A stretch of 64,000 nucleotides of DNA, taken from the NCBI GenBank assembly GCA_945865295.1, contig CAMBDE010000001.1, positions 1 through 64,000 of the forward strand, read 5' to 3'. The DNA comes from Chitinophaga pinensis (GTDB lineage Bacteria; Bacteroidota; Bacteroidia; Chitinophagales; Chitinophagaceae). Shown here in pieces: positions 26,923 through 36,631 of this stretch (positions are counted from its first letter, which is position 1; each line of letters begins with the position of its first letter). A program made the position numbers and the translations under genes. The notes beneath the pieces are model-generated. The model made no database searches and was not told the DNA's origin. It saw nothing but the letters and a program-made list of their open reading frames with translations.

Positions 26923-27976
26923 GGCAAAATTAAATTTCGGAGGAACCGAAGAAAATGTGGTCACACGCGAAGAGTTTCCATTAACAAAAGCACAAGAAGT
27001 ATTAAAGAACGAAGTAGTTGCTGTGATTGGATATGGTGTGCAAGGACCAGGCCAAGCTATGAACCAAAAAGAAAATGGGGTAAATGTCATTGTTGGTCAA
27101 AGAAAAAATTCAAAATCATGGGATAAGGCCATTGCGGATGGATTTGTTCCAGGTCAAACCTTATTTGAAATAGAGGAAGCATTGGAGAAAGGCACCATTA
27201 TTTGTTATTTATTGAGCGACGCTGCGCAAATCGCTATGTGGCCAACAGTTAAGAAACACTTAACGCCTGGTAAGGCATTGTATTTCTCTCATGGCTTCGG
27301 CATCACTTATAAAGAGCAAACAGGTATCATACCTCCCACAGATGTGGATGTGATTTTGGTGGCACCAAAGGGATCAGGTACTTCTTTAAGAAGAATGTTT
27401 TTACAAGGACGTGGCTTGAATTCAAGTTACGCGATCTTCCAAGACGCCACTGGAAAAGCACATGACAGAGTCATTGCATTGGGTATTGCAGTTGGGTCTG
27501 GTTACTTATTTGAAACCAATTTCAAAAAAGAAGTGTATTCGGATTTAACTGGAGAGCGTGGCACATTGATGGGCGCGATTCAAGGTATTTTTGCAGCACA
27601 ATACGAAGTGTTAAGAAAGAACGGACATAGTCCCTCTGAATCTTTCAATGAAACAGTAGAAGAATTAACACAATCTTTAATGCCACTCGTTGCAGAAAAC
27701 GGAATGGATTGGATGTATGCCAACTGTTCAACAACAGCACAAAGAGGTGCATTGGATTGGTGGAAAAAATTTCGTGACGCTACTTTACCAGTGTTCACCG
27801 AATTATATGATAGCGTTGCTGCAGGAAAAGAGTCTGCACGTTCGATTGACTCTAATAGCAAATCAGATTACCGTGAGAAATTAGAAGTGGAATTAGCAGA
27901 ATTACATAATAGTGAAATGTGGCAGGCAGGAAAAACTGTAAGAAGTTTACGTCCAGAGAATCAGCCAGGAAAATAA
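26921..27976 (+). CDS. ilvC: Ketol-acid reductoisomerase
   Basis: NADPH- and magnesium-dependent isomeroreductase of valine and isoleucine synthesis. The 351-residue product is a class I (short) form. The Rossmann motif VAVIGYGVQGPGQA is near 33-46 and KGSGTSLR near 151. The C-terminal knotted domain contains DLTGERGTLMGAI and the metal-site region ETVEELTQSLMPL. It lies 127 bases after ilvN behind a G-free leader, and ilvA follows after 17 bases. Confidence 0.97.
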   Translation: MAKLNFGGTEENVVTREEFPLTKAQEVLKNEVVAVIGYGVQGPGQAMNQKENGVNVIVGQRKNSKSWDKAIADGFVPGQTLFEIEEALEKGTIICYLLSDAAQIAMWPTVKKHLTPGKALYFSHGFGITYKEQTGIIPPTDVDVILVAPKGSGTSLRRMFLQGRGLNSSYAIFQDATGKAHDRVIALGIAVGSGYLFETNFKKEVYSDLTGERGTLMGAIQGIFAAQYEVLRKNGHSPSESFNETVEELTQSLMPLVAENGMDWMYANCSTTAQRGALDWWKKFRDATLPVFTELYDSVAAGKESARSIDSNSKSDYREKLEVELAELHNSEMWQAGKTVRSLRPENQPGK

Positions 27977-27993
27977 ATGCTGAAAAACAAGAA

Positions 27994-29019
27994 ATGAACG
28001 AAACTAAATTTGTAAACGATTCTGCGCTAGATATAGATGGAGCAATGCAAAGACTCAAGTCGGTGGTAACGCATACCCCATTAGAGTTCAATGCAAATCT
28101 ATCCAGAAAATATCAGTGCAAAGTTTATTTGAAAAGGGAAGACCTGCAAATTGTACGTTCTTATAAATTAAGAGGCGCTTACAATATGATGTGTCAACTT
28201 GCTCTGGAACAATTGGCAAAAGGGGTGGTGTGTGCTAGCGCAGGCAACCATGCACAAGGCTTTGCTTATAGCTGTAAACTTTTGCGAGTAAAAGGGGTGG
28301 TGTTTATGCCAATTTCAACACCAAAACTAAAGGTTGCACAAACAAAAATGTTTGGAGAAAATTTTGTTGAGGTAAAATTAGTGGGGAACTCATTTGATGA
28401 GACAGCAGTGGTAGCAAAAGCCTACACCACAGAATATGATTTGACGTTTATTCCACCATTTGATCATCCAGCTATTATTTCGGGACAAGCCACAGTTGGC
28501 GTTGAAATTTTAGAAGACCTTCCACAGTTCACCAAGGATGCATTGGATTATCTATTCTTACCAATTGGAGGAGGCGGATTGAGCGCAGGCGTAGGTGCTT
28601 ATTTTAAATCAACATCACCCAATACAAAGATCATTGGGATAGAGCCAGCAGGTGCGCCAAGTATGCATGCTGCAATGCAAGCAGGCCGTCCGGTTGAGTT
28701 AGATAATATAGATTATTTTGTAGATGGTGCTTCTGTAAAGCGTGTTGGTGATTATACTTTCGCCATCTGTAAAAATGTGTTGGATGAAGTACACTTGGTA
28801 CCAGTAGGTAAAATTTGCTCTACCATTTTAGAGATGTACAATGAGGAAGCAATGATTGTGGAGCCCGCAGGCGCCATGTCTCTTGCGGTACTAGATGCTT
28901 ATGCAGATCAGATTAAAGGAAAGCAAGTATTGTGCATTGTGAGTGGAGGCAATAATGATATCGCAAGAATACAAGAAATACAAGAGCGTTCTTTCATTTA
29001 TGAAGGCTTGAAAAACTAA
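27994..29019 (+). CDS. ilvA: Threonine ammonia-lyase, catalytic domain only
   Basis: This PLP enzyme deaminates threonine to 2-ketobutyrate, the entry step to isoleucine. I start it at ATG 27994 (MNETKFVND); an in-frame ATG at 27919 would overlap ilvC. It has 341 residues. The PLP lysine is in VRSYKLRGAYNM near 52, the phosphate loop is GGGGLSAG near 188, and SGGNNDI is near 321. The protein stops at RSFIYEGLKN, the point where the longer (about 420-residue) IlvA proteins continue into an ACT-like isoleucine-sensing domain. The 51 bases before thrA hold no remnant of it. The operon context argues for a biosynthetic role. Confidence 0.92.
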   Translation: MNETKFVNDSALDIDGAMQRLKSVVTHTPLEFNANLSRKYQCKVYLKREDLQIVRSYKLRGAYNMMCQLALEQLAKGVVCASAGNHAQGFAYSCKLLRVKGVVFMPISTPKLKVAQTKMFGENFVEVKLVGNSFDETAVVAKAYTTEYDLTFIPPFDHPAIISGQATVGVEILEDLPQFTKDALDYLFLPIGGGGLSAGVGAYFKSTSPNTKIIGIEPAGAPSMHAAMQAGRPVELDNIDYFVDGASVKRVGDYTFAICKNVLDEVHLVPVGKICSTILEMYNEEAMIVEPAGAMSLAVLDAYADQIKGKQVLCIVSGGNNDIARIQEIQERSFIYEGLKN

Positions 29020-29036
29020 TATATGACTTAACTTTG
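29008..29036 (+). promoter_or_regulatory. Candidate internal promoter in front of thrA
   Basis: TTG (29008-29010, inside the end of ilvA) and TAACTTTG (29029-29036) are 18 bases apart. The second box matches the phylum -7 consensus TAnnTTTG exactly. Transcription would start near 29043, about 28 bases before the thrA ATG. This would let thrABC be expressed apart from the leu-ilv genes. Confidence 0.55.
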
Positions 29037-29070
29037 TGGTCATTTTATAGTACAAAGGAAAATAAATTAT

Positions 29071-31536
29071 ATGCAGGTTTTAAAATTTGGAGGAAGTTCA
29101 GTAGGTAAACCAGATGCCATCACAAAAGTGATTGCAATTGTAAAAAAGCTTGTACAAGCCAAGCCTGCTATTGTAGTGGTGTCGGCGATGAGTGGTGTAA
29201 CGGATCAGTTGATTTTACTTGCACAGAGTGCTTCACAGGGAAATGAAGCCTATAAGACAATCATTCAAAATTTAGAACAAAAACATTTAGATGCCGTACG
29301 TGCACTGTTGCCAATACAACAACAATCAGGTACATTGAGCATGGTCAAACAATTGATCAACGAAATTGAATCCAATTGCGAAGGTTTATTTATGCTTAGA
29401 GAATTGACTATGCGCATGCAGGATCGTTTAATTAGTTATGGAGAAATTTTATCTTCAAAAATTATTGCTGCAGCTTTTGAGGCTGAGGGCGTCGATCAGG
29501 TTTGGGTGGATTCAAGGGCATTGATTAAAACCAATAGTAAATATTTTAGTGCAGTAGTAGATAAAGCATTAACGAATCAAACCATTCAAGCTTATTTTGT
29601 ATCATCATCTAATCAACATGCATTGTATATCGCACCTGGCTTTATTGCATCAGATGCAGAAGGTAATACGACCACATTAGGAAGAGGTGGATCAGATTAT
29701 ACAGGAGCAATTTATGCCGCAGCATTAAAAGCATCGGTTTTAGAAATTTGGACGGACGTCAGTGGTATGATGACTGCAGATCCAAGAATGGTGCAAAATG
29801 CAAAAGAGATTCCAAAAATTTCTTACCAAGAAGCTATGGAGTTATCGCATTTTGGTGCTAAAATCATTTATCCGCCAACGATTCAACCAGTGATGTACGA
29901 AAATATTCCTGTGCGAATCAAAAATACTTTTGAGCCGGAGCATCCAGGCACTTTGATTGAAAACGAATCACCTAAAGATGATAATTTTATTCGTGGTATC
30001 TCTAGCATCAAAGACATTTGCTTATTAAGCTTAGAGGGCGCGGGTATGGTTGGTATTCCAGGCTTTTCAAAAAGATTGTTTGACGCCCTGGCGAAAAATA
30101 AAATTAATGTTATTTTAATTACGCAGAGTTCTTCGGAGCATTCTATCTGCGTTGGTGTGAATGTACAGGATACACATTTAGCAAAAATTGCTGTGGATGC
30201 AGAGTTTGAACAGGAGATTAATACACAAGTGGTAGAGCCATTAATTATAGAAAAGGATTTATCTATAATTGCATTGGTGGGAGAGCAAATGCGAAACCAT
30301 CCAGGTGTCAGTGGTAAAATGTTTGGAGTGCTGGGACGTAATGGGATCAATGTGCGCGCGATCGCACAGGGGTCATCAGAAAAAAACATAACGGCAGTGA
30401 TTGCATCACAAGATGTACGTAAGGCCATCAATGTATTGCATGAAGAATTTTTTGAAACATCTTATAAGCAAGTTAATGTGTATGTGGCTGGTGCAGGGAA
30501 TGTAGGGGGCAAGTTAATAGAACAAATTAAAAAACAGGTACCTTATTTGCAATCTACATTAAGACTACAAATTAAAATTGTTGGCATTGCCAATAGTAAA
30601 AAACAATTGATCAATTCAGAAGGTATAGATTTAAGTAATTGGAGAGCGCAATTGAGTGCTGCACCCAACGGTACCATCACAGATTATGTAGCTGCAATCC
30701 TAGATAATAATTTACGTAACTCAATTTTTGTAGATGTTACTGCCCATGCGACTGTTGCAGACACTTATGCGCAATTATTGAGCAAGGCAATATCGGTGGT
30801 GGCTTGTAATAAAATTGCATGTTCATCTCCTTATGTTCATTATGCTAAATTAAAAACATTAGCAAGAACTTATAGTGCAGCCTTTCTTTTTGAAACCAAT
30901 GTTGGTGCAAGTTTACCCATCATTGGCACATTAAATGATTTAATTCGTAGTGGAGATAAAGTCAATAAAATAGAAGCGGTATTGTCGGGCACATTGAATT
31001 TTGTATTTAACAATTATGATGGTACAACATCTTTTGCAAAGGTTGTAAAGCAAGCACAGGATGAAGGTTATACAGAGCCAGACCCTAGATTGGATTTAGG
31101 TGGAACAGACGTGATGCGAAAAGTGATGATCTTGGCGCGTGAAGCGGGACATCCATTAGAAATTGAAGACATAGCAAACGAATCATTCTTACCAGCAGCA
31201 TGCTTTAACGGATCAGTTGCAGATTTCTATATAGAAATGGAAAAGCAAGAAGCACATTTTAAAAAATTATATGATGCAGCCGAAGCGGCAGCATGTAAAT
31301 TAAAATTTGTAGCAAAGTTCGAAAGAGATGCAAATGGACAAGTTGCAGCAAAAGTGGGATTGCGACATATTCAGCCAAGTTCAGATTTTTATCATTTATA
31401 TGGGAAGGACAATTTAGTCTTATTCTATTCTGATCGATATCCTGAATTACCATTGGTGATTAAAGGCGCAGGCGCAGGTGCGGATGTAACAGCATCGGGT
31501 GTATTTGCAGATATTATTAGAGCAGCAAGGGTATAG
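29071..31536 (+). CDS. thrA: Bifunctional aspartate kinase / homoserine dehydrogenase I
   Basis: It catalyses the first and third steps from aspartate to homoserine. It has 821 residues, like E. coli ThrA. The kinase domain starts MQVLKFGGSSVGKPDAI, with TLGRGGSDYTGA near residue 212. A tandem ACT regulatory region spans about 310-465 (GVLGRNGINVRAIAQGSSEKNI). The dehydrogenase part begins with the Rossmann motif VYVAGAGNVGGK near 470 and contains VACNKIA and ETNVGASLPIIGTLNDL. The ACT domains are intact, so feedback control by threonine is expected. Confidence 0.97.
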   Translation: MQVLKFGGSSVGKPDAITKVIAIVKKLVQAKPAIVVVSAMSGVTDQLILLAQSASQGNEAYKTIIQNLEQKHLDAVRALLPIQQQSGTLSMVKQLINEIESNCEGLFMLRELTMRMQDRLISYGEILSSKIIAAAFEAEGVDQVWVDSRALIKTNSKYFSAVVDKALTNQTIQAYFVSSSNQHALYIAPGFIASDAEGNTTTLGRGGSDYTGAIYAAALKASVLEIWTDVSGMMTADPRMVQNAKEIPKISYQEAMELSHFGAKIIYPPTIQPVMYENIPVRIKNTFEPEHPGTLIENESPKDDNFIRGISSIKDICLLSLEGAGMVGIPGFSKRLFDALAKNKINVILITQSSSEHSICVGVNVQDTHLAKIAVDAEFEQEINTQVVEPLIIEKDLSIIALVGEQMRNHPGVSGKMFGVLGRNGINVRAIAQGSSEKNITAVIASQDVRKAINVLHEEFFETSYKQVNVYVAGAGNVGGKLIEQIKKQVPYLQSTLRLQIKIVGIANSKKQLINSEGIDLSNWRAQLSAAPNGTITDYVAAILDNNLRNSIFVDVTAHATVADTYAQLLSKAISVVACNKIACSSPYVHYAKLKTLARTYSAAFLFETNVGASLPIIGTLNDLIRSGDKVNKIEAVLSGTLNFVFNNYDGTTSFAKVVKQAQDEGYTEPDPRLDLGGTDVMRKVMILAREAGHPLEIEDIANESFLPAACFNGSVADFYIEMEKQEAHFKKLYDAAEAAACKLKFVAKFERDANGQVAAKVGLRHIQPSSDFYHLYGKDNLVLFYSDRYPELPLVIKGAGAGADVTASGVFADIIRAARV

Positions 31537-31558
31537 CATTTTTAAAAAAAGGTATACA

Positions 31559-32578
31559 ATGTTTGAAATCAATCAATGGATAAAAATAAAGGCTCCGGCC
31601 ACTGTAGCCAATATGGTGTGCGGTTTTGATATATTGGGTTTTGCCGTAAACAATCCTTATGATGAAATGGAAATGCGAAGAGTAGAAAGTAGTATAAGCA
31701 CTTCCACTGAAACTGCTGCAAGTTCTATTGCTGCAGCGATTAAGATTATTAATATCGATGATTATAATTTACCAACCGATCCCGAAAAGAATGTTGCTGG
31801 TGTGGCCTTGATCGCATTGATTGAAGCCTACGAAGAACAAGTGCAATTAGGTCATCCAAAAGCAACTATACCCATTGGACAACTAGCTTTTGAAGTTAAA
31901 ATTAATAAATTAATCAAACCCGGTTCTGGTGTTGGATCCAGTGCAGCAAGTTCTGCAGGAGCGGTAGTAGGGGCAAATTATTTATTAGGGGACCTTTTTT
32001 CAAAAGACGATTTGGTTAGGTTTGCAATGCATGGAGAAAAATTGGCATCTGGTGTAAAACATGCAGACAATATTGCACCATGTATATTTGGTGGCGTGAC
32101 CTTGGTTAGAAGTATTTTTCCGCTAGAAGTGATTGCGCTTCCCTCGCCTATTTTACATGTAACTATTGTACATCCACAAATAGAAGTGAAGACCTCGGAT
32201 GCAAGAAGTATCTTAAAACAAAATATACAATTAAAAGACGCGATTAAGCAATGGGGGAACATAGCGGCCTTGGTAGCAGGTTTGATGAAAGAAGATTATG
32301 ATTTAATTGGTAGATCCTTGGAAGATGTAATTATTGAACCAGTTAGGTCTATTTTAATTCCAGGATTTGATGAACTGAAGTTAGCTTGTAAAGCAGCTGG
32401 TGCATTGGGAGGCGGCATATCAGGATCAGGCCCATCCATCTTTTTTTTAAGTAAGGAACAATCCACCGCTTTAGCAGTAGAGCAAGAAATGAAAAAATTA
32501 TATACCCGTATAGGTTTACCGCATCATACCTATGTGACTTCAATTAATGCTGCGGGTGTTGAAGTAAATCCATCCTAA
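31559..32578 (+). CDS. thrB: Homoserine kinase
   Basis: A GHMP-superfamily kinase that phosphorylates homoserine. The start is ATG 31559 (MFEINQWIKIKAPATVANM); an in-frame ATG at 31499 would overlap thrA. It has 339 residues. The ATP loop is KPGSGVGSSAASSAGA near 121-136, and the C-terminal GGGISGSGPSIFFL is typical. Its stop codon shares a base with the thrC start (TAATG), a coupled arrangement. Confidence 0.96.
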   Translation: MFEINQWIKIKAPATVANMVCGFDILGFAVNNPYDEMEMRRVESSISTSTETAASSIAAAIKIINIDDYNLPTDPEKNVAGVALIALIEAYEEQVQLGHPKATIPIGQLAFEVKINKLIKPGSGVGSSAASSAGAVVGANYLLGDLFSKDDLVRFAMHGEKLASGVKHADNIAPCIFGGVTLVRSIFPLEVIALPSPILHVTIVHPQIEVKTSDARSILKQNIQLKDAIKQWGNIAALVAGLMKEDYDLIGRSLEDVIIEPVRSILIPGFDELKLACKAAGALGGGISGSGPSIFFLSKEQSTALAVEQEMKKLYTRIGLPHHTYVTSINAAGVEVNPS

Positions 32579-33930
32579 TGCAATATTATAGTTTAGGAAA
32601 ACAATCACCGAATGTGGCTTTTAAAACTGCAGCAATAACTGGACAAGCGCCAGATAAGGGATTGTATTTTCCAACTTCGATACCGCAGTTGACTCCTGAA
32701 CAAATAGAAAGATTCAAAACCTTGGATAAAGCGAGTTTAGCATTCGAAGTGATGCGTCCCTATATTGGAGGCACAATAGACGATGTAAGCTTGCAAAAAA
32801 TATGTAAAGAGACCATTGATTTTGATTTTCCTTTAGTACCTATCACAAAAAATATCCAATCACTTGAATTATTTCATGGACCTACTCTAGCATTTAAGGA
32901 TGTAGGTGCAAGATTCATGAGTAGGTGTTTGGGCTATTTTGCAAATGCAGAAAAAAAAAGTAGTTACGATACAACGAAACTAGCAAGTGATTTAACAAGC
33001 TTACAAAATAGCAATACCATACTCGTAGCTACCTCTGGAGATACAGGTGGTGCAGTGGCCAATGGTTTTTTAGGTGTAGAAGGTGTACAGGTCATTATTT
33101 TGTATCCAAAAGGCAAAGTGAGTCTAATACAGGAATTACAATTGACTACCTGCGGACAAAATATTACTGCCTTAGAAGTTGACGGAAGTTTTGACGATTG
33201 CCAGGCGATCGTAAAAGAAGCTTTTATGGATGTGGACTTAAATGCAACTTTTCACTTAACTTCTGCTAATTCAATTAATGTAGCTAGGTGGTTGCCTCAG
33301 CAATTGTATTATTTTTTTTCATGGCAACAATGGGTGGCACAATATGGAGATAATACACCTATGCACATCGTAGTGCCTAGTGGCAACTTTGGAAATATTT
33401 GTGCAGGCATGATAGCAAAAGCAAGCGGCTTGCCATTGGGGCATTTGGTAGCAGCATGCAATGCCAATAATGTGGTAACAAGGTATTTGAAAACCGGAAA
33501 TTACGAAGTGAAAAAATCGGTAGAGACTATTTCAAATGCGATGGATGTAGGCAATCCAAGTAATTTTGTGCGTATCCTTGAAATCATGCAACATAATTTT
33601 GATCAATTAAAAAATGGCTTGAGTAGTTATAGCTATGACGATGAAGCCACTAAATCAGCCATCACAAGGGTTTACAATGATTATGGCTATATCTTAGATC
33701 CACACGGTGCAGTTGCATTTTTAGCAGCAGAAGCCTTGATTCAAGAAAAAGGATATGCCGTTATTTTAGAAACAGCACATCCTGTAAAATTTCCCGAAGT
33801 AGTTGAAGCGGCTATTGGAAAAAAATTAAATATTCCTGCATCTGTACAATACTTATTGGATAAACCTAAGCAATCCAAACCACTTGAAGCGAATTACGCA
33901 TCGTTTAAAAATTGGATGTTAGGTCAATAA
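32578..33930 (+). CDS. thrC: Threonine synthase
   Basis: A PLP enzyme that turns phosphohomoserine into threonine. Length is 450 residues. The N-terminus MQYYSLGKQSPNVAFKTA is typical. The PLP lysine is in FHGPTLAFKDVGARFM near residue 110, the phosphate site is TSGDTGGAVANGF near 153, and VPSGNFGNICAGM is near 263. It overlaps thrB by one base and ends the twelve-gene run with a terminator. Confidence 0.97.
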   Translation: MQYYSLGKQSPNVAFKTAAITGQAPDKGLYFPTSIPQLTPEQIERFKTLDKASLAFEVMRPYIGGTIDDVSLQKICKETIDFDFPLVPITKNIQSLELFHGPTLAFKDVGARFMSRCLGYFANAEKKSSYDTTKLASDLTSLQNSNTILVATSGDTGGAVANGFLGVEGVQVIILYPKGKVSLIQELQLTTCGQNITALEVDGSFDDCQAIVKEAFMDVDLNATFHLTSANSINVARWLPQQLYYFFSWQQWVAQYGDNTPMHIVVPSGNFGNICAGMIAKASGLPLGHLVAACNANNVVTRYLKTGNYEVKKSVETISNAMDVGNPSNFVRILEIMQHNFDQLKNGLSSYSYDDEATKSAITRVYNDYGYILDPHGAVAFLAAEALIQEKGYAVILETAHPVKFPEVVEAAIGKKLNIPASVQYLLDKPKQSKPLEANYASFKNWMLGQ

Positions 33931-33960
33931 AAAAGGCCTCTAAATTAGGAGCCTTTTTTA
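33929..33960 (+). terminator. Terminator after thrC
   Basis: An imperfect hairpin, AAAAGGC..CTAA with TTAG..GCCTTTTTT, begins at the stop codon and is followed by a T run. There is a two-base internal mismatch. It marks the end of the leu-ilv-thr operon. Confidence 0.8.
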
Positions 33961-34006
33961 TTAGATGTATTGATTATAAAAAATTGAATATATTTTGAAT
34001 TTAGGT

Positions 34007-36424
34007 TTATTTTCCCTTCAAGTATTTATCCAACCAACGACCTTGCTCATACAATAAGTGCAATACATTTTCTTTTCCTCTGTATCCATGCGCTTCATAA
34101 GGTAAGTATACAAAACGCACTGTACCTCCATGACCTTTGATGGCTGCATATAAACGCTCACTATTGATTGGGAAAGTACCTGTGTTATCATCCATCTCAC
34201 CGTGCGTTAATAAAATAGGCGTCTTGATTTTATTAGCATGTGCAAAAGGACTCATGTCTAAATACAATTGAGGTGCTTGCCAGAAAGTTCTGTCTTCGTT
34301 TTGAAATCCAAAAGGCGTCAAGGTTCTGTTATAAGCCCCACTGCGCGCAATACCTGCTTTGAATAAATTACTATGCGCTAATACGTTCGCTGTCATGAAT
34401 GCACCATAACTATGTCCACCAATTCCAAATTTATTACGATCACTCACGCCCATGCCCACTAATTTATCAATTGCTGCATTTGCATTTAAAATTAATTGAT
34501 TAACAAAAACATCGTTTGGTTTCTTGTCAGGAGAAGTAGCTACAATCGGCATTTCTGCATTGTCTAAGATCGCATAACCTTGTGTCACATAAAAGACAGG
34601 AGAACCCCAACTTAATGTAGTAAACTTATGTTGGTTCCCTCTAATCTGACTTGCATCGGCAGCACTTGTAAATTCTCTAGGATAAGCCCAAAGTAAAGTA
34701 GGCAAAGGGCCATCTTTTTCTTTGTTATAGCCCTTAGGTAAATACAAGTCGCCTGTTAAATCTACACCGTCGGCTCTTTTATATTTAATTTTTTCTTTTG
34801 TTACCCCTTCCATGCTCGCATAAGGATTGCTAAAATTCGTCAATGAAACAGAAGTATTGGCTTGTAAGGCTTTTAAATAATAATTAGGCACTTCTTTTTC
34901 TGTTTCTCTACGCGTGATGATTTTTAAAGTAGCAGCATCTAATACATCTACTACATATTCAAAACAATCTTCTTTACTGCGCCAAACAATCTCGTTTGTT
35001 TTAGTATCTAAGTTGTAGATAGATAAATAAGGAAGATCTCCTTTATCAGAAGCACCAGTGGTGTTGTTCATTAACACACTACGAGCATTGTTCACTGTGG
35101 CAATGACATCTTTACCGAATTTATTTTTATGCGTAACAGGATTACCCAAATTGGTATAGGCGTCTGTTAAGCTTCTTTCATATAAAGTGGTTAAGCTATG
35201 TGCAGCGTGATTGTATATGCTGACTTTATAACGTTGTTTGGTTCTTAGCACTTCGGTCACTAAAGCGAGTGTTTCATCACCCCAGCTGATATTTGAAAAA
35301 CGTGTAGCTGTTTTAAATAATTCTTTAGGCGCTTCGTTAAATGGTGCAGTCATCGCCATCACGGCATCATGAAAAGGTATAGCTTTTTTAATCAATCCAC
35401 TATCTAAAGGCATCGCATACACAATGGTAGCCGCTTCGTCATCCTTCCACTCAAAACCACGAGGTGCATTTTGTACGTTGTCATAACCACTCGCAGTACC
35501 TTCTGCAGAAGGCAATTGCGCAATTGTTTTTACCAAGGCACCAGCCTTATCCAATACTTGCATAGAAGATGCAAAACCATAAGCTGTTACTAAATAAGAG
35601 AAAGGTTTATTTAAAGTACGTGTAAGGATATAATTTTTATCAGGAGAGATACTAAAGCTATTGGTCAATGCAGGTGCACCAATTTTAGTTTCCACGCCAT
35701 TTTTATTTTTAACCAATTGACTCTTCGCTAAAAACTCAAATACATATTCATCAAAAGGAGATTTGATCAAGTCTTGATAAGTGACACTAGGAGCCGCTTT
35801 GCCTAAGTTCTCTTGAATAGTTGGGCCTTTAGGTGTGATAGGTCTTTGAGCTAAAGCAGATGCGGTGTTCACATTCACTTTATACATTAGGGTAGCGTCA
35901 TCTAACCAAACTAAGCTTGCGCCTAAAATTAAATTAGCAGCAGTTTTATTTATTTTTTGACAAGTCAAAGATGATAAATCAATCACGTATACGTCTACCG
36001 CATTTGCAGACACATTGTAAAAAGCAATTTTATTTTCTGCAGGATTCCATGTTGGACTCAATGCAGCAATGGTTGCAGGCATGCCTTTAATTACTAAAGC
36101 TTTATTTGTAGCAATCACTTTAATGGTCATGCCCTTGATATAATTCTGACGGGTAGGCGAAAAATTGTTTGGATTTAAACGAAGACCAGCAATTTTAAAT
36201 TCAGCTTGCCCAAGCTCTTCTACTAAAGGATAAGAAGGACGCTCCATTACAAGCATATGTTTTGCATTTCCATCTACACTAATAGATGGTGTAGGCGCTG
36301 CTAACAATAAGTCAGCAATTTCTTTTGGTGGAACTTGATAAGCAGTTGCATCTTGTGCAAAACTATTGATGCTCAATAAGGCTAGCATTAAAAAGCCAGT
36401 AACAGATCCTATGATTTTTTTCAT
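34007..36424 (-). CDS. Secreted S9 family peptidase (prolyl oligopeptidase type)
   Basis: S9 serine peptidases carry a beta-propeller lid before an alpha/beta-hydrolase domain. I start at 36424 (MKKIIGSVTGFLMLALLSINSFA, a signal peptide); a start at 36466 would put 14 residues before it. The product has 805 residues. The propeller region runs to about 530, and the hydrolase starts near KRADGVDLTGDLYLP. The nucleophile Ser lies in GGHSYGAFM, Asp in EMDDNTG and His in YEAHGYR, so the triad is complete. It is probably periplasmic and cleaves peptides. It stands alone, convergent with thrC. Confidence 0.93.
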   Translation of the reverse strand: MKKIIGSVTGFLMLALLSINSFAQDATAYQVPPKEIADLLLAAPTPSISVDGNAKHMLVMERPSYPLVEELGQAEFKIAGLRLNPNNFSPTRQNYIKGMTIKVIATNKALVIKGMPATIAALSPTWNPAENKIAFYNVSANAVDVYVIDLSSLTCQKINKTAANLILGASLVWLDDATLMYKVNVNTASALAQRPITPKGPTIQENLGKAAPSVTYQDLIKSPFDEYVFEFLAKSQLVKNKNGVETKIGAPALTNSFSISPDKNYILTRTLNKPFSYLVTAYGFASSMQVLDKAGALVKTIAQLPSAEGTASGYDNVQNAPRGFEWKDDEAATIVYAMPLDSGLIKKAIPFHDAVMAMTAPFNEAPKELFKTATRFSNISWGDETLALVTEVLRTKQRYKVSIYNHAAHSLTTLYERSLTDAYTNLGNPVTHKNKFGKDVIATVNNARSVLMNNTTGASDKGDLPYLSIYNLDTKTNEIVWRSKEDCFEYVVDVLDAATLKIITRRETEKEVPNYYLKALQANTSVSLTNFSNPYASMEGVTKEKIKYKRADGVDLTGDLYLPKGYNKEKDGPLPTLLWAYPREFTSAADASQIRGNQHKFTTLSWGSPVFYVTQGYAILDNAEMPIVATSPDKKPNDVFVNQLILNANAAIDKLVGMGVSDRNKFGIGGHSYGAFMTANVLAHSNLFKAGIARSGAYNRTLTPFGFQNEDRTFWQAPQLYLDMSPFAHANKIKTPILLTHGEMDDNTGTFPINSERLYAAIKGHGGTVRFVYLPYEAHGYRGKENVLHLLYEQGRWLDKYLKGK

Positions 36425-36540
36425 ACAATTGATTTTACCTAAATTAAGATAAAAATCTACATCCAAGCATACCTTCTATCAAAAAATCTCCCAATTGATT
36501 CTTAAATAATCCACGCATTTGGGTTAAAAATAGGCGTTTA

Positions 36541-36568
36541 AAAAAACGGCCCCTAAAATAGGAGCCGT
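36541..36568 (-). terminator. Terminator of the nitroreductase-like gene
   Basis: ACGGC-C-CCTA (36546-36555) pairs with TAGG-A-GCCGT (36559-36568) with one mismatch and an AAA loop. Read on the minus strand it is followed by six T. It ends the unit 64 bases after the stop of the gene at 36632-37261. Confidence 0.85.
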
Positions 36569-36631
36569 CTCAATTCAAAAGTATAGTTAACAGCTGGTAA
36601 TATTTTTTAAATAACTGCTAGCTAGTTTTAA

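Noticed and set aside
29883-30431. 182-codon minus-strand frame inside thrA
   Set aside because: It is antisense to the conserved ACT region of ThrA and is explained by codon bias there.
31499-31558. Earlier start for thrB overlapping thrA
   Set aside because: The extra 20 residues are not part of the GHMP kinase fold; ATG 31559 gives the normal N-terminus.
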